Assembly: GCA_002691385.1 (NCBI GenBank)
Contig: NZHT01000076.1
Coordinates: forward strand, 1-46,949
DNA length: 46,949 nt
DNA from: Flammeovirgaceae bacterium
Lineage (GTDB): Bacteria; Bacteroidota; Bacteroidia; Cytophagales; Cyclobacteriaceae
Direction of reading: 5' to 3'
Shown: positions 1 to 10,277 of the stretch, piece by piece
Numbering within the stretch: position 1 is the stretch's first letter
Layout of the letters: each line of letters starts with the position of its first letter
Program-made: the position numbers and the translations under genes
The notes under the pieces: generated by a model
Told to the model about the DNA's origin: nothing
The model's database searches: none
The model's input: the letters and a program-made list of their open reading frames with translations, nothing else

Positions 1-282
1 AAATATCCCAATTTTAGAAAATTTATTTTTGAAACTACAAATCAAAAAATAAATGAGCTCTTGTCCACATTTGATAGCATTTCATTTATGAAGATGAGCG
101 ACAGGTTGTATAAGTATTTGGTCGATTTAAAGAATGCTTCAGGCTCTTCTACTATCAGCAAAAGTCATCAGCAAATAGCCAACGAGATGAACACTTCTCG
201 CGTGGTGATTTCAAGACTCATGAAGCATCTATCTAGTACTCGACAAATTCGTCAAGAGCGTAATAGAGTAGAATTACTTTAA
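1..282 (+). CDS. Crp/Fnr-family transcriptional regulator, C-terminal part (5' end outside window)
   Basis: The reading frame is open from the first base, so this is the 3' end of a longer gene. The 93 visible residues hold the end of the dimerisation helix and a complete winged-helix DNA-binding domain. The stretch SHQQIANEMNTSRVVISRLM is the typical Crp/Fnr helix-turn-helix, with the recognition helix around TSRVVISRLMKHL, preceded by a linker helix ending in KMSDRLYKYL. The family binds a small ligand or cofactor in an N-terminal beta-barrel, but that part is missing here, so the signal sensed cannot be told. An internal TTG at 61 could be mistaken for a start, but the homologous reading runs through it. 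Confidence 0.88.
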   Translation, partial: KYPNFRKFIFETTNQKINELLSTFDSISFMKMSDRLYKYLVDLKNASGSSTISKSHQQIANEMNTSRVVISRLMKHLSSTRQIRQERNRVELL

Positions 283-341
283 TTAATACTTTTGCTTTTA
301 TCAAGCATTTCTTTTTGCACGGATTACCCTTACCCCTAAAG

Positions 342-629
342 TTAGTCTGAATGGTCAGAAAGCCAACTTTGCAATTGTTGCCAGCCACCTGCATTAACAC
401 ATTCTATATTCATAGATTGAAGATATTCAGAAGCCTGCTCACTGCGATGCCCACTTAAGCAGCACAGTAAGAAAGGTTGTTCAATACTTTTAAACTCATC
501 AATTCTATTTACTACTTCATTGAGTGGTATATTTACCGAAGAGCTAACATGACCTTCTCGGAACTCTTCATTAGAACGTACATCTATAATGATTGATCCT
601 GACTTTATTAAGTCTTGAATCTCTTTCAT
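342..629 (-). CDS. Single-domain rhodanese-like protein
   Basis: The 95-residue protein is one rhodanese domain with no signal peptide or membrane segment. The N-terminal IIIDVRSNEEFREGHVSSSVNIP is the usual CH2A-type motif and the active-site loop is C57-L-S-G-H-R, with C57 the expected persulfide-carrying cysteine. A second cysteine lies directly before it at C56. Single-domain rhodaneses of this size act as cytoplasmic sulfur carriers or thiosulfate sulfurtransferases; the substrate here cannot be told. The ATG at 629 gives a normal-length product. It is convergent with the Crp/Fnr gene and co-directional with the exported-protein genes that lie upstream of it. Confidence 0.85.
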   Translation of the reverse strand: MKEIQDLIKSGSIIIDVRSNEEFREGHVSSSVNIPLNEVVNRIDEFKSIEQPFLLCCLSGHRSEQASEYLQSMNIECVNAGGWQQLQSWLSDHSD

Positions 630-693
630 AAGTTATTTTTTATAAAAATAATAGCATAATCACAGCAATAAATTAAAATCATATAAGCACTAT

Positions 694-3600
694 TCATTGG
701 CTCGGAATCATAATCACAGGTAAATTAAGCGCTTTATACAACTTGTTGAATTCCTCCATGTCGTTATTGATGATTTGATCTTTTGTTTGCTGAAGCAACG
801 CCCATTGCTCCTTGAGATCACTGAACCTGTCTTTAGCACCTGAAGTCAATATTGGATCTGCACTGTCTACATAATCCTTCAAATTCATCCATTGAGCATT
901 TAACTGATTGTGAAAATTTATTACGTCTTGAAAGGTCTTTTGATCAGGTTGAATCAGGGCTAATTCCCAGGTATCTATCTGAGAGATAATTTCTTCTCCC
1001 AATTCAATAATTTCTTCGGCGGCAGCCCTGTTCACTAGCATAGACTCATAATGCATTATTTGAGATTTCACAGAACGTAGGTCATTAACCGCTTCGTGAA
1101 TCTCTTTGATCGCCTGCTCAATTGAAAGCAACATCTCTTGTTGTAAATTGTAATCCACTAGAGTAGCCTGAATTCTTGGATCTGCCAATATTTCAACGGT
1201 GGCCTCTACTGAATCCTGATCTAAAATCAATCTCAAGGTATACGTTCCAGGAGCTACATGTCCTCCAGAATATTTTCCATATATAAAGACTTTATCAATG
1301 GAAGGGACTGGCGCTCTTGTAAAGTCCCATACAACTCTATTTACACCACGATCAGCAGATAATAATACGGGTTTTTTGGGACCTCCAGGCCAACTCTCAA
1401 ATGTGTCTATGTCCTGATTTGAAAGAATTCTTATTGTTTCTCCAGAACTATTGATCACTTTTAAACGTAAAGAGGCACTATCCTTTTTTTCTGATAGATA
1501 ATAATCTATCAAAACACCCGATTTTGGGTTTTGACCTAGACCAGGTCTTGGTTCATCCGTCGATCCTCCAAATATTCGATATGTTTTTTTAGGTTGAAAT
1601 AGCATCAATTCCTTTTCAAACTTTCCTTTTGAGCCCTGAAAAGCTCCTAAATCATCTAAAATCCAAAAAGACCGACCCGCCGTCGCTGCAACCAAATCAT
1701 TGTCTTGGATGGTCAAATCGTTGATCGGTACAATGGGTAAATTGAGCTGTATTTTTTGCCAAAAAACACCTCCATTAAACGAAATAAATAACCCTGCTTC
1801 TGTTCCCGCATAAAGCAATCCTTCTACTTTCTTATCTTCTCTTACAACTCTCACAATCGTTTGATTATCAATGCCATCAACTCGTTTTACCCAGCTCACA
1901 CCATAATCCGAAGTTTTATAAATCATTGGTTTTAAATTGTTGAATTTATAAGCTATCACAGTTATATAGGCTGTAGCAGGGTCATGGGGGGAAACTTCAA
2001 TCGAATTGACAATCGCCTCAGGTAAGTCTTTAGGAGTAACATTAACCCAATTAATGCCGCCATCACGAGTGAGGTGAACCAATCCATCATCAGAACCTGC
2101 CCATAAAACTGCTTTTTCATGTGGTGATTCTGTCAAATACATAATGGTATTATAATTTTCTCCACCCGCAGCTTCGTTGGTGTAAGGACCCCCACCAGGT
2201 CCTTGATGTGCTTTATTATTCCTCGTTAAATCAGGACTGATCACCTTCCAATTAATTCCTTCATCAAGGGTCTTAAATACCACATTTCCCGCATGATAAA
2301 TTACCGAGCGATCATGAGAAGAACTTATAATAGGTGCATTCCAGTTAAATCTATATTTAAAATCTTTAGGCACATTTCCTAGACTCAATTCTGGATACTC
2401 TTTTATTGGTTTTGAGGTTGCTGTTGATCTTGACCATCGATCAATTATCCCCTGATAGCAACCTCCAAAAACCGTTTCAGGATCATTCGGGTCAAAAGCT
2501 AAATAAGCACTCTCACATCCAGCGACCGAATACCAATCCTTCCATGTAATGCCCCGACCATTCGTTCTACTTGCAATTCCAATAGCAGAATTATCTTGCT
2601 GACCTCCGTACACATGGTATGGAACCTTATTATCTGTAATTACGCGGTAAAACTGAGCGGTAGGTTGTTGATCTTGTCGTGTCCAACTCTCGCCACCGTT
2701 GAAAGTAATATTGGCACCCCCATCATTGGAATTAATCATGTTTTGAGAGTTCAAAGGATTGATCCATAAATGATGATTATCTCCGTGGGGAACAGGTATT
2801 GATTTAAAAGTCTTTCCTTTATCAATAGATTTGAGTACCGGAGCGTTCAATACATAAACGACATTCTCATTAGAAGGATCTGTGAATATTTCCATATAAT
2901 ACCACGACCTGGCTATAGTTACCCGATCATTACTAGTTTGCTTCCAGCTTTTACCTGCATTATCAGATCTGTAAACACCTCCTTTAGTTCCCGCAGCTTC
3001 AATAACAGCAAAGACCAAATCTCCATTTGCCCTTGACACAGATATCCCTGATTTGCCAAATTCCTGGGGGAGTCCTTCACTCATGGAGTCCCAGGTTTCC
3101 CCCATATCTGTAGACTTATACAAACCTGATCCTGCTCCTCCTGATTCCATCGTCCAAGGATACCTAATGTGCTGCCACATACTTGCATAAAGTATACGCG
3201 GATTATTCATATCCATACTAAGAGATGATGCACCTACATTCTCAGCAATAAAAAGTTTTTTAATCCAACTTTGTCCACCATCTATAGATTTATAGATACC
3301 CCTTTCTTTAGTCGGTCCGTGCTGAGCACCTTGTGCAGCAACAAATACAATATCCGGGTTAGTAGGATGAATAATGACATCTGATATTGTCATTGTACCA
3401 TCTAAACCTACATGATTCCAGGTTTTTCCAGCATCGGTAGACTTGTATACTCCATTACCATGAGAAGTCATGACTCCTCTAACCGCATGTTCTCCCATGC
3501 CTACATAAACAACATTTGGATCTGACTCTGATACACTTATAGCTCCAACTGAACCCAATTCAAAAAAACTATCAGATATATTCTTCCATGTTTGCCCTGC

Positions 3601-3846
3601 ATCTGATGTTTTCCAAACTCCTCCTCCAGTGTTGCCCATATAATAAGTCATGGGATCTCCAACCACTCCAGAGGAAGTGACACTTCTTCCTCCTCGAAAA
3701 GGCCCTATATTTCTCCATTTTAGCCCCGAAAACAATTCAGCCTCAACAGGACTTTCAGCAACCTGAGGAGCTTTCTTCCTTTTTTGCGCAAAAACCATAA
3801 GAGGAAGCACAAGACTCGTTAAAAAAATTAATCGAAGGTTATTCAT
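694..3846 (-). CDS. Exported sortilin-like / Asp-box (BNR) repeat protein
   Basis: This 1050-residue protein begins with a signal peptide (about residues 1-20, cleavage after VFA). It then carries many Asp-box repeats of the form S-x-D-x-G-x-x-W, for example [46 protein letters not shown] and TRDGGINW, which build beta-propellers of the VPS10/sortilin type. The last 200 residues are rich in charged helices and lack repeats. Proteins of this size and architecture are common in Bacteroidota and are often called glycosyl hydrolases because of the BNR repeats. No catalytic residues of a sialidase are evident, so an enzymatic role is not supported. It lies 30 bp downstream of the M14 peptidase gene, probably in one transcript. 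Confidence 0.85.
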   Translation of the reverse strand: MNNLRLIFLTSLVLPLMVFAQKRKKAPQVAESPVEAELFSGLKWRNIGPFRGGRSVTSSGVVGDPMTYYMGNTGGGVWKTSDAGQTWKNISDSFFELGSVGAISVSESDPNVVYVGMGEHAVRGVMTSHGNGVYKSTDAGKTWNHVGLDGTMTISDVIIHPTNPDIVFVAAQGAQHGPTKERGIYKSIDGGQSWIKKLFIAENVGASSLSMDMNNPRILYASMWQHIRYPWTMESGGAGSGLYKSTDMGETWDSMSEGLPQEFGKSGISVSRANGDLVFAVIEAAGTKGGVYRSDNAGKSWKQTSNDRVTIARSWYYMEIFTDPSNENVVYVLNAPVLKSIDKGKTFKSIPVPHGDNHHLWINPLNSQNMINSNDGGANITFNGGESWTRQDQQPTAQFYRVITDNKVPYHVYGGQQDNSAIGIASRTNGRGITWKDWYSVAGCESAYLAFDPNDPETVFGGCYQGIIDRWSRSTATSKPIKEYPELSLGNVPKDFKYRFNWNAPIISSSHDRSVIYHAGNVVFKTLDEGINWKVISPDLTRNNKAHQGPGGGPYTNEAAGGENYNTIMYLTESPHEKAVLWAGSDDGLVHLTRDGGINWVNVTPKDLPEAIVNSIEVSPHDPATAYITVIAYKFNNLKPMIYKTSDYGVSWVKRVDGIDNQTIVRVVREDKKVEGLLYAGTEAGLFISFNGGVFWQKIQLNLPIVPINDLTIQDNDLVAATAGRSFWILDDLGAFQGSKGKFEKELMLFQPKKTYRIFGGSTDEPRPGLGQNPKSGVLIDYYLSEKKDSASLRLKVINSSGETIRILSNQDIDTFESWPGGPKKPVLLSADRGVNRVVWDFTRAPVPSIDKVFIYGKYSGGHVAPGTYTLRLILDQDSVEATVEILADPRIQATLVDYNLQQEMLLSIEQAIKEIHEAVNDLRSVKSQIMHYESMLVNRAAAEEIIELGEEIISQIDTWELALIQPDQKTFQDVINFHNQLNAQWMNLKDYVDSADPILTSGAKDRFSDLKEQWALLQQTKDQIINNDMEEFNKLYKALNLPVIMIPSQ

Positions 3847-3876
3847 TGCAATATTATTTTAATTAAAAAAATGGTT

Positions 3877-6507
3877 TTAATATCCGGGTATTTGCATGAC
3901 TGCATTTTGCATCATTCTGGAAGGACCCATCCAAAACATACGGTATTGCGTATTATCAATCAAATAAACAATTTTTCCCCTACCCATGTTTACCACTCCG
4001 GCAAAAGTATTCTCAGCCAAATGGCTGAGGTTTTCCGGAGAAATGTAACCGGCTACGTTAAGCTGATTCAATTTGCTATAACTACCCACAGTTTCCAATG
4101 CGACATTAGGCACCAATGCATCAGTACCAAATTTCAAAGTATAAAGCTCCGCCTTAAGTCCAAAGGCAAGGGGGTGAGTGATATCTATTTTGGCATTCAA
4201 AGCAGTCCCTGGTATTCTTTTTTTACCCTCATATGCTGTTCTCTGATCATAGGTCAAAGATCTGGCCATTAAACTCGAATCTTTCGGATATTTTTTCATT
4301 GATATCTCTGTAAAGTCGGAAAATTCCTTAGTAAAAAATGATGCTGCTCCCTCAGTGGCAATAAGTGTTCCTCCCTCATTTACCCAATCCTTAATCTGAT
4401 CCAATGATTCTTTTTCGAATAACTCAGACAAACCACTCCCACCATTAGGCAAAATGAGTACATCATAATCTTTTAAATCAACACCCCTTGATCTGCTTCC
4501 AAATTTTGGGAAACTACTTTGCTGAAGCATGGTCGCTTTGATGCGATCAATTGGAAGGCCCGTTTGCCAATCAAATAAAAAATAAATTTGCCCAGCCGTA
4601 TAAGTGCTAAACGGTGGTTCAACCATTAAGGCCACATTAGGTTGCTTTATGGGTACATTTCTACTATTTGCTAAATCCATACCTGTGATAACACGACCAC
4701 TGTTGAATCCAATAATCTCAACTCCTGCCTTTTGAGCTATTTCTTTAATCTCCTGATCCATTTCATCTTTGTGATCCAAGTTTCTACCTCGTAGTAAAAT
4801 CAGACTACCTGCAGGAAACGTTTGATCCCCCATATAAAAAGGCTCAAATGCAGAACGTACGTTGTATTTTTTAGCCCATAGCTGTGCCAGTGCTTGGGGA
4901 GCATTGCGCTGACTCCAGTCAATTACATAGGCATATTGAGCACTGCTGTTGATCACCGAACCCTTAAATACAACTTCTTGACTAATCTGCTTAGTCTTAG
5001 CCGTGTATCCTCCTACTGTGGAATAAGCCTCTAAATTATACGCCAATGGGGCTGACCACGTGGCCATATCATACATGACTGAATCTTCAATCTCCAAATT
5101 ACGAGCCATAATCGTATTGATTAATAAATGTTTAGATTGTAAAGTAGTTACGATATAAGTTCCCTTATTAAATACTTTTTTTGAGGTCCGTCCTGACCTA
5201 TAATCTTGGGCAGCTGTAATCTGAAAATCATCAAGAGCCTGTTCGACTTTAATTCCATTTCGAATCAGTATGTTGACCAAGTCATTACTATAAACTTCTT
5301 GATCACTAAAAAAATAAGCTTTGATCTTAGATTTGCTGCTGGCAGGATTTAATGCCTTTTTACTATAATTAAGTAATTTTTCACGATGTAAAACTGCTGT
5401 TTTGATGGTTGCAATAGAGGTGGTGTAGTGATCAAATATCCTTTGTCGAAGTGTAAGATTCACGCCATCTTCAGTTCTTACAATTCGGCCCCCTGCAGAC
5501 CCCCCGCCCTGTTCAGTCAGCATACCTATAGCCCCCATAACACTCGGATAACTTGAGCCATATCCCGGATAAAAGAAATCAAAACGATCACGTGTAAAAT
5601 AATTGATCTGATGCTTATCAAATTGAGCAATGTTTGCATCCCCAAAAACTTTAGACCATCTCTCATAAGAATCTGGAAGCAATTGGTTTCTAGGTGTGGT
5701 ACCTGGCGCGGTAAAATAATTATTATTATAACCTTGCTCATGATAATCAACATGAACTTGCGGAAGCCATTTTTGATACTCTTCGGATAATCCTCTAGCC
5801 TCTGGATGTACTTGCCAGACCCAATCTCTATTGAGATCAAACCAATAATGATTGGTTCTTCCTCCTGGCCAATTTTCAATGTGTTCAATATCCTGTGGCT
5901 CCTTGCTTGATCTTTTTAATCTTTTCATAGATTTATACCAATAGACATAACGATCACGACCATCAGGATTAATACAAATGTACATGATGATTACTGAGTT
6001 TTTGAGTACTCCTTTCGTTTCATCATCTTGAGCAGCAGCCATACGGTAGGCTACCTGCATCGCAGCTTCGGTTGATGAAGCTTCATTCCCGTGTATGTTG
6101 TAACTAAAAGAAGTGAAAGTAGGTTGATCTTTCAGAAGTGATTTGTCAACTTTAGCTTCTTGCAGGATTTGCATATGCTTAAACTTAATATCATCAATAT
6201 TTTTTATATTTTCTTCTGAAGAGATGACTAAATTAATCAAAGGTCGGCCCTCATAAGTCTTTCCGTACTCATTATATAAAACACGTTCAGAGGATGCTGA
6301 TAAGGCTTTGAAATAAGATACGACATCGGCGTATAAAGTAAAAGAAGAACCTAATTCATAAGTTAAAACCTTTTTTGGGCTCGGTATTTTTTCATTAATT
6401 TCAAGCTCTGGCTCAAAAGAAAATCGCTTTTTATCTACAACATTAGGTTGGGCACTAGCCATGAAAAATGTCAAAAATCCAATGATTGATAATATATAAA
6501 TTTGCAT
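3877..6507 (-). CDS. Exported M14-family zinc carboxypeptidase with C-terminal amidotransferase-like domain
   Basis: This 876-residue protein has a signal peptide (residues 1-20, MASAQ). The peptidase M14 fold spans roughly residues 60-370. Zinc ligands fit H139 and E142 (HGNE) and H256 (VDYHEQG); NPDGRDRY at 180-187 matches the substrate-binding NPDG motif; E332 in MLTEQGGG is positioned as the catalytic glutamate. The C-terminal third contains YDVLILPNGGSG and GGTLIATEGAA, resembling a class I glutamine-amidotransferase-like (DJ-1/PfpI fold) domain without an evident catalytic triad. The protein should cleave C-terminal residues of peptides outside the cytoplasm. It probably works in peptide scavenging beside the neighbouring exported proteins. 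The ATG at 6507 is followed directly by the signal peptide. Confidence 0.87.
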   Translation of the reverse strand: MQIYILSIIGFLTFFMASAQPNVVDKKRFSFEPELEINEKIPSPKKVLTYELGSSFTLYADVVSYFKALSASSERVLYNEYGKTYEGRPLINLVISSEENIKNIDDIKFKHMQILQEAKVDKSLLKDQPTFTSFSYNIHGNEASSTEAAMQVAYRMAAAQDDETKGVLKNSVIIMYICINPDGRDRYVYWYKSMKRLKRSSKEPQDIEHIENWPGGRTNHYWFDLNRDWVWQVHPEARGLSEEYQKWLPQVHVDYHEQGYNNNYFTAPGTTPRNQLLPDSYERWSKVFGDANIAQFDKHQINYFTRDRFDFFYPGYGSSYPSVMGAIGMLTEQGGGSAGGRIVRTEDGVNLTLRQRIFDHYTTSIATIKTAVLHREKLLNYSKKALNPASSKSKIKAYFFSDQEVYSNDLVNILIRNGIKVEQALDDFQITAAQDYRSGRTSKKVFNKGTYIVTTLQSKHLLINTIMARNLEIEDSVMYDMATWSAPLAYNLEAYSTVGGYTAKTKQISQEVVFKGSVINSSAQYAYVIDWSQRNAPQALAQLWAKKYNVRSAFEPFYMGDQTFPAGSLILLRGRNLDHKDEMDQEIKEIAQKAGVEIIGFNSGRVITGMDLANSRNVPIKQPNVALMVEPPFSTYTAGQIYFLFDWQTGLPIDRIKATMLQQSSFPKFGSRSRGVDLKDYDVLILPNGGSGLSELFEKESLDQIKDWVNEGGTLIATEGAASFFTKEFSDFTEISMKKYPKDSSLMARSLTYDQRTAYEGKKRIPGTALNAKIDITHPLAFGLKAELYTLKFGTDALVPNVALETVGSYSKLNQLNVAGYISPENLSHLAENTFAGVVNMGRGKIVYLIDNTQYRMFWMGPSRMMQNAVMQIPGY

Positions 6508-6695
6508 ACTGCTTATTTGAAAATATGAGAAGTTGATATCACAAAAGAAAATCTAATTTAATGAGCACCTATGAAAATACCTTTTGAACTTATATAAACG
6601 GTAATGTGTCTTAAAAAAGATAAATAAGTTAATTTTAAATAATCCTTTTCTTGATCCTCTATGATAAAATAGAGACCTATAAATAAATAGTATTG

Positions 6696-7532
6696 CTACA
6701 ACTTTCGTGCCCAGATGTTTCGGAATCTCACTGGATTTCCATGATCTTGTAACAGAATAGGTAATTTTTCAGGATGTTTAACATAGTAGGATTGGCCTAT
6801 ATAACAGGTCGGCCCCAATAACGAAACATTATTCTGAATCAGCACACCATTATGCAAGACGGTTATTCTTGCTGGGTTAAGTATTTCGCCACTTTCAGAA
6901 AACTTTGGTGCACTAAAAATAATGTCATATACCTGCCAATTTCCAGGTGGTTTTGTAGCGTTTACCAAGGGAATATATTGCTTATAAATAGCACCAGCTT
7001 GACCGTTACTATAAGTTTCATTATCGAAGGAATTCAATATTTGAATTTCATAAAGTCCCATGAAAAAAAGTCCGCTGTTACTGTAATCTTGGCCTCTTTT
7101 AGTAGCATCTTTTGGAGTCAACCATTCAATGTGTAGCTGAACATCACCAAAAAGTTCTTTGGTCACCAAATGCCCCGTCCCAGGCACCACTACTAGGGCT
7201 CCATTTTCTAATTTCCAATCTGCTGGACGTGTAACGTAGGGGCCTCCTTTTAGTAAAGGTAAGCGTTCATGATATTCTGCCATGCTTCCGCTATACTCAA
7301 AAAATGGCTTTTGCCATTCGTCCAACGAAGAACCATCAAAAAGAACAATGGCATCCGAAGGAGGTCCAGCCTCTTTTCCTGGAGTCACACGATCTAAATC
7401 TCGATGCAATTCTGTTGCTTTAGCTCTTATTTGTTGAAGCTGTTCTGCAGAGAGGATAGCACTTTCTTTTTTTTGGGCATTAAGCTCACTGAAAAAAAAG
7501 ATCGCAAAAATAATTAAACATATTTTCCCCAT
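6696..7532 (-). CDS. Exported DUF1080 (3-keto-disaccharide hydrolase fold) protein
   Basis: The 278-residue protein starts with a signal peptide (about residues 1-20, FFSELNAQ). The rest is one DUF1080 domain, a concanavalin-like beta-sandwich. Typical features are IVLFDGSSLDEWQKP, WKLENGALVV, DVQLHIEWLTP, YSNSGLFFMGLYEIQILNS and NVSLLGPT. Members of this family have been shown to be 3-keto-disaccharide hydrolases in some bacteria, and others have no known substrate. The motif set around NSGLFF and YEIQILNS is intact, so a sugar-binding or sugar-cleaving role is likely but the substrate is unknown. About 190 bp separate it from the M14 gene downstream. Confidence 0.85.
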   Translation of the reverse strand: MGKICLIIFAIFFFSELNAQKKESAILSAEQLQQIRAKATELHRDLDRVTPGKEAGPPSDAIVLFDGSSLDEWQKPFFEYSGSMAEYHERLPLLKGGPYVTRPADWKLENGALVVVPGTGHLVTKELFGDVQLHIEWLTPKDATKRGQDYSNSGLFFMGLYEIQILNSFDNETYSNGQAGAIYKQYIPLVNATKPPGNWQVYDIIFSAPKFSESGEILNPARITVLHNGVLIQNNVSLLGPTCYIGQSYYVKHPEKLPILLQDHGNPVRFRNIWARKL

Positions 7533-7733
7533 TATTTAAGTCATAAATTAATAATCAAGACGTTTGACTCTGGTAAGAGCAAGATCATTATAAATTATAT
7601 CATACAAAAGTTAAACCTAATTATTTTTCAATATTTCTGTTGCTCGTTCGGTAGAAATTTGAGAAATGGATAAAAGCTAAGCAAAATCCAGACACATACT
7701 TATTGGTCAATCGTAGTTATTATTGATTAAAAG

Positions 7734-8696
7734 TCAATTCTTTAATGTGCGAATCTCTTGCGCTAGTTGATGTACCGCCATAGCATAAAGTGGACTATGA
7801 TTGTAGCGAGTAATAACATAAAAATTATGGAAGCCCATCCAATATTCCTTTGAAGTTTCGTTGTCTAATTCGATAATTGAAACCAAATCTGTGAGAATTT
7901 GATCTTCAAATTGATACCCCTTATCCATAAAATATTGAAGCGTATTTTTAGGTTTAATGTACTTTGTACTTAAAGCAACTGCACCATTAATTTTGTGAGC
8001 CGGAATAGCTACTTTTCCACCATTTTTCCATTTGTGCACCTTTAAATAATTTGCGGCACTCGTTATTGCATCATCTACATTATTTACTAGGTCGCAACCT
8101 CTAGATTCATCAAAACTTTTGGCATATGCACGGTAACTACTCGGCATGAATTGACAATACCCAATGGCTCCTGCATAAGATCCTTCAGCATTGTATAAAT
8201 CTAAATTTTGAGTTGTAGACAAAGTAATAAACTCACCCAATTCCTTAGTAAAGAAAGTCGCTCTTTTAGGATATGCAAAAGCCAAAGTATATAAAGCATC
8301 CAATACCTTATATCCACCTTTTTTCTCGCCATAGTAAGTCTCAACTCCTAAAATGGCCACCAAATATTCGATTTCGACACCCGAATCTCTGCTTACCGAA
8401 TTCAAGGTGCTTTCATGATCATTCCAGAAGATCACCCCTTTAGTTATTCTTTCATTAGTAAGGAATATGTTTCTATACCTTTTCCAGGAAATACCCTCTG
8501 CTGGGCGAGTGATTCGTTCAATAATTTCTGGAATATACTTCGCGCTGTCTAAGATAGATTTTACTGTTTCGGCTTTTACATTCTGGGTCTTTGAATAATT
8601 TAAAACAAAACGAGAAACCTTACTTTTGTCTATCTGACCCAAAGTTTTAAAAAAAAGGACCCAAAGACAAATCACAAAACAACTAATTCTTTTCAT
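7734..8696 (-). CDS. mltB: MltB-type lytic murein transglycosylase
   Basis: The 320-residue protein has a hydrophobic N-terminal signal segment (residues 3-20) and then a single SLT_2 domain. The catalytic glutamate fits E119 in VAILGVETYYGEKKG. The second family signature, GSYAGAIGYCQFMPSSYRAYA, lies near residues 165-185, followed by DVDDAITSAANYLKVHKW-type segments. The enzyme cleaves the glycan strand of peptidoglycan with formation of 1,6-anhydro-muramic acid. There is no cysteine lipobox at the signal peptide end, so it may be periplasmic rather than membrane-anchored, unlike E. coli MltB. It is divergent from the cyclophilin gene. Confidence 0.88.
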   Translation of the reverse strand: MKRISCFVICLWVLFFKTLGQIDKSKVSRFVLNYSKTQNVKAETVKSILDSAKYIPEIIERITRPAEGISWKRYRNIFLTNERITKGVIFWNDHESTLNSVSRDSGVEIEYLVAILGVETYYGEKKGGYKVLDALYTLAFAYPKRATFFTKELGEFITLSTTQNLDLYNAEGSYAGAIGYCQFMPSSYRAYAKSFDESRGCDLVNNVDDAITSAANYLKVHKWKNGGKVAIPAHKINGAVALSTKYIKPKNTLQYFMDKGYQFEDQILTDLVSIIELDNETSKEYWMGFHNFYVITRYNHSPLYAMAVHQLAQEIRTLKN

Positions 8697-8775
8697 GATG
8701 ATTTTAATGTTATTTTTACAAAAAAAGTGATTTTTTAATAATCATTGAAGAAATAATAAGTGTAAATTAAACAAT

Positions 8776-9210
8776 ATGAAAAAAGCAGAAATCCACACCC
8801 AAAAGGGTATCATGAAAATTGAGTTTTATGAGCAAGATGCACCGAACACCGTCCAAAATTTTATCGATCTAGCCGAGAAAGGGTTTTATGATGGTCTTAC
8901 TTTTCATCGTGTCATTCCCAATTTTGTCATTCAGGGTGGATGTCCAGACGGAACTGGTGCCGGAGGACCAGGATATGTCATTAATTGTGAGTTGTTAGGA
9001 AATAATCAATATCATGATAAAGGTGTTCTTTCGATGGCTCATGCTGGAAAAAACACCGGCGGCTCACAATTTTTTATCTGCCACGGCCGAACCAATACGG
9101 CACACCTCGATAGAAAACATACTTGTTTTGGTAAAGTAATTGAGGGTTTAACAGTCATCGATATGATTAAGGAAGGTGATGCGATGGATAAAGTGGTGAT
9201 TACTGATTAA
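8776..9210 (+). CDS. Cyclophilin-type peptidyl-prolyl cis-trans isomerase
   Basis: A compact 144-residue single-domain cyclophilin without signal peptide, so cytoplasmic. The active-site stretch [19 protein letters not shown] carries the conserved Arg, Phe and Gln, and [19 protein letters not shown] carries the second half of the proline-binding pocket. [11 protein letters not shown] and [10 protein letters not shown] complete the fold. Family members speed up prolyl isomerisation during folding. It is close in size to the short bacterial PpiB form. The ATG at 8776 begins the domain almost directly, leaving no room for targeting sequence. It is followed after 69 bp by the hydrolase gene. Confidence 0.93.
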   Translation: MKKAEIHTQKGIMKIEFYEQDAPNTVQNFIDLAEKGFYDGLTFHRVIPNFVIQGGCPDGTGAGGPGYVINCELLGNNQYHDKGVLSMAHAGKNTGGSQFFICHGRTNTAHLDRKHTCFGKVIEGLTVIDMIKEGDAMDKVVITD

Positions 9211-9279
9211 TACCTAAAAATTTATTCCCAATATGACAGTCATCCTGGTAATAAATTCTTTAACCCAATAATATTTAAG

Positions 9280-10122
9280 ATGGAAACCTCGAAGGTATCA
9301 ACACGTGATGGGATCGTCTTATATGTCGAGACCATGACGATAGACCACCCTATTGGTATGGTTTGTATTATTCATGGCTTTGGCGAGCATATCGGCAGAT
9401 ACCGACACGTGATGCAATCACTCAATGATTCAAAATTTAACGCCTACGGAATTGATCTTAGAGGGCATGGAAAGTCTGATGGCTTAAAGGGTCATGCGCC
9501 TGATTTGATAAGTTTAATCAATGATATAGAAGAATTTCTAAAAGTAATTCGAGTTGAACATCTGTATTTACCATTATTTCTTTTCGGACATAGTATGGGA
9601 GGAAATCTAGTACTTAATTACGTATTGAGAGATAAATCTAAGGAGTTATCTGGTTTCATAGTTTCTGCTCCTTGGATTAAATTAGCGTTTGCACCGCCAC
9701 GCTGGAAAGAAAAATTAGGACACTTAATGGCGTGCATTGCCCCTAAAATGAGGCTGTTTAATGAACTCAATAGTATGTATCTGAGTAAGGACCCCGAAGT
9801 ATCAAGGCAATACGACCATGATCCTTTGGTTAATTTTAAAATCTCTGCAGGTCTGTTCTCTGCTATTAACTATGGTGCTGAATATCTGATCAAACATCAG
9901 AATGAAATCAAATTAAGTGGTTTTGTTTTCCATGGCAAATCAGATGCAATCATTGATTATAAGGCTACCATGAAGTTGGCCCTAGATAATCCCGATTACA
10001 TAAAATGGAAATTATGGGAGGGTATTTTTCACGAAGCGCACAATGACTTAGAACAAAAAGAAGTTATAAAAGAATGGATTGACTGGATGATCCTCAAGAT
10101 CAAAGTATCAAATTCTAACTAA
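9280..10122 (+). CDS. Alpha/beta hydrolase (monoacylglycerol lipase / lysophospholipase type)
   Basis: The 280-residue protein is one alpha/beta-hydrolase domain of the serine aminopeptidase S33 (Hydrolase_4) type. The oxyanion region reads IIHGFGEHIGRY, the strand after it YGIDLRGHGKSDG, and the nucleophile elbow GHSMGG puts the catalytic serine at S105. The aspartate is expected in HGKSDAIIDY and the histidine in GIFHEAHND near the C-terminus. HGFGEHIGRY plus RGHGxSxG is typical of monoacylglycerol lipases and lysophospholipase L2. There is no signal peptide. Substrate assignment within the family is not possible from sequence alone. Confidence 0.87.
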   Translation: METSKVSTRDGIVLYVETMTIDHPIGMVCIIHGFGEHIGRYRHVMQSLNDSKFNAYGIDLRGHGKSDGLKGHAPDLISLINDIEEFLKVIRVEHLYLPLFLFGHSMGGNLVLNYVLRDKSKELSGFIVSAPWIKLAFAPPRWKEKLGHLMACIAPKMRLFNELNSMYLSKDPEVSRQYDHDPLVNFKISAGLFSAINYGAEYLIKHQNEIKLSGFVFHGKSDAIIDYKATMKLALDNPDYIKWKLWEGIFHEAHNDLEQKEVIKEWIDWMILKIKVSNSN

Positions 10123-10241
10123 AAGCCAAAGAAGATTACTGTGTAATTCTAGTTCTACTGAAAAGTATCGACTTAGGCAAGTTAACTCATTTTAGTACTA
10201 AGTACTATTTGATAGCTAGGGCCACAATCCTTGTTAATAAC

Positions 10242-10270
10242 TTGCAATCAATCATAATTGGTTAAATTAG
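10242..10270 (+). promoter_or_regulatory. Possible promoter of the MFS transporter gene
   Basis: TTG at 10242-10244 and TAAATTAG at 10263-10270, 18 bp apart, resemble the Bacteroidota -33/-7 pair with one mismatch in the -7 element. The ATG is 8 bp downstream, leaving almost no leader. Confidence 0.3.
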
Positions 10271-10277
10271 TGGCATT

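Noticed and set aside
3871-4272. Plus-strand ORF opposite the M14 peptidase gene
   Set aside because: It lies wholly over conserved coding sequence, has no recognisable domain, and its composition is that of a shadow frame.
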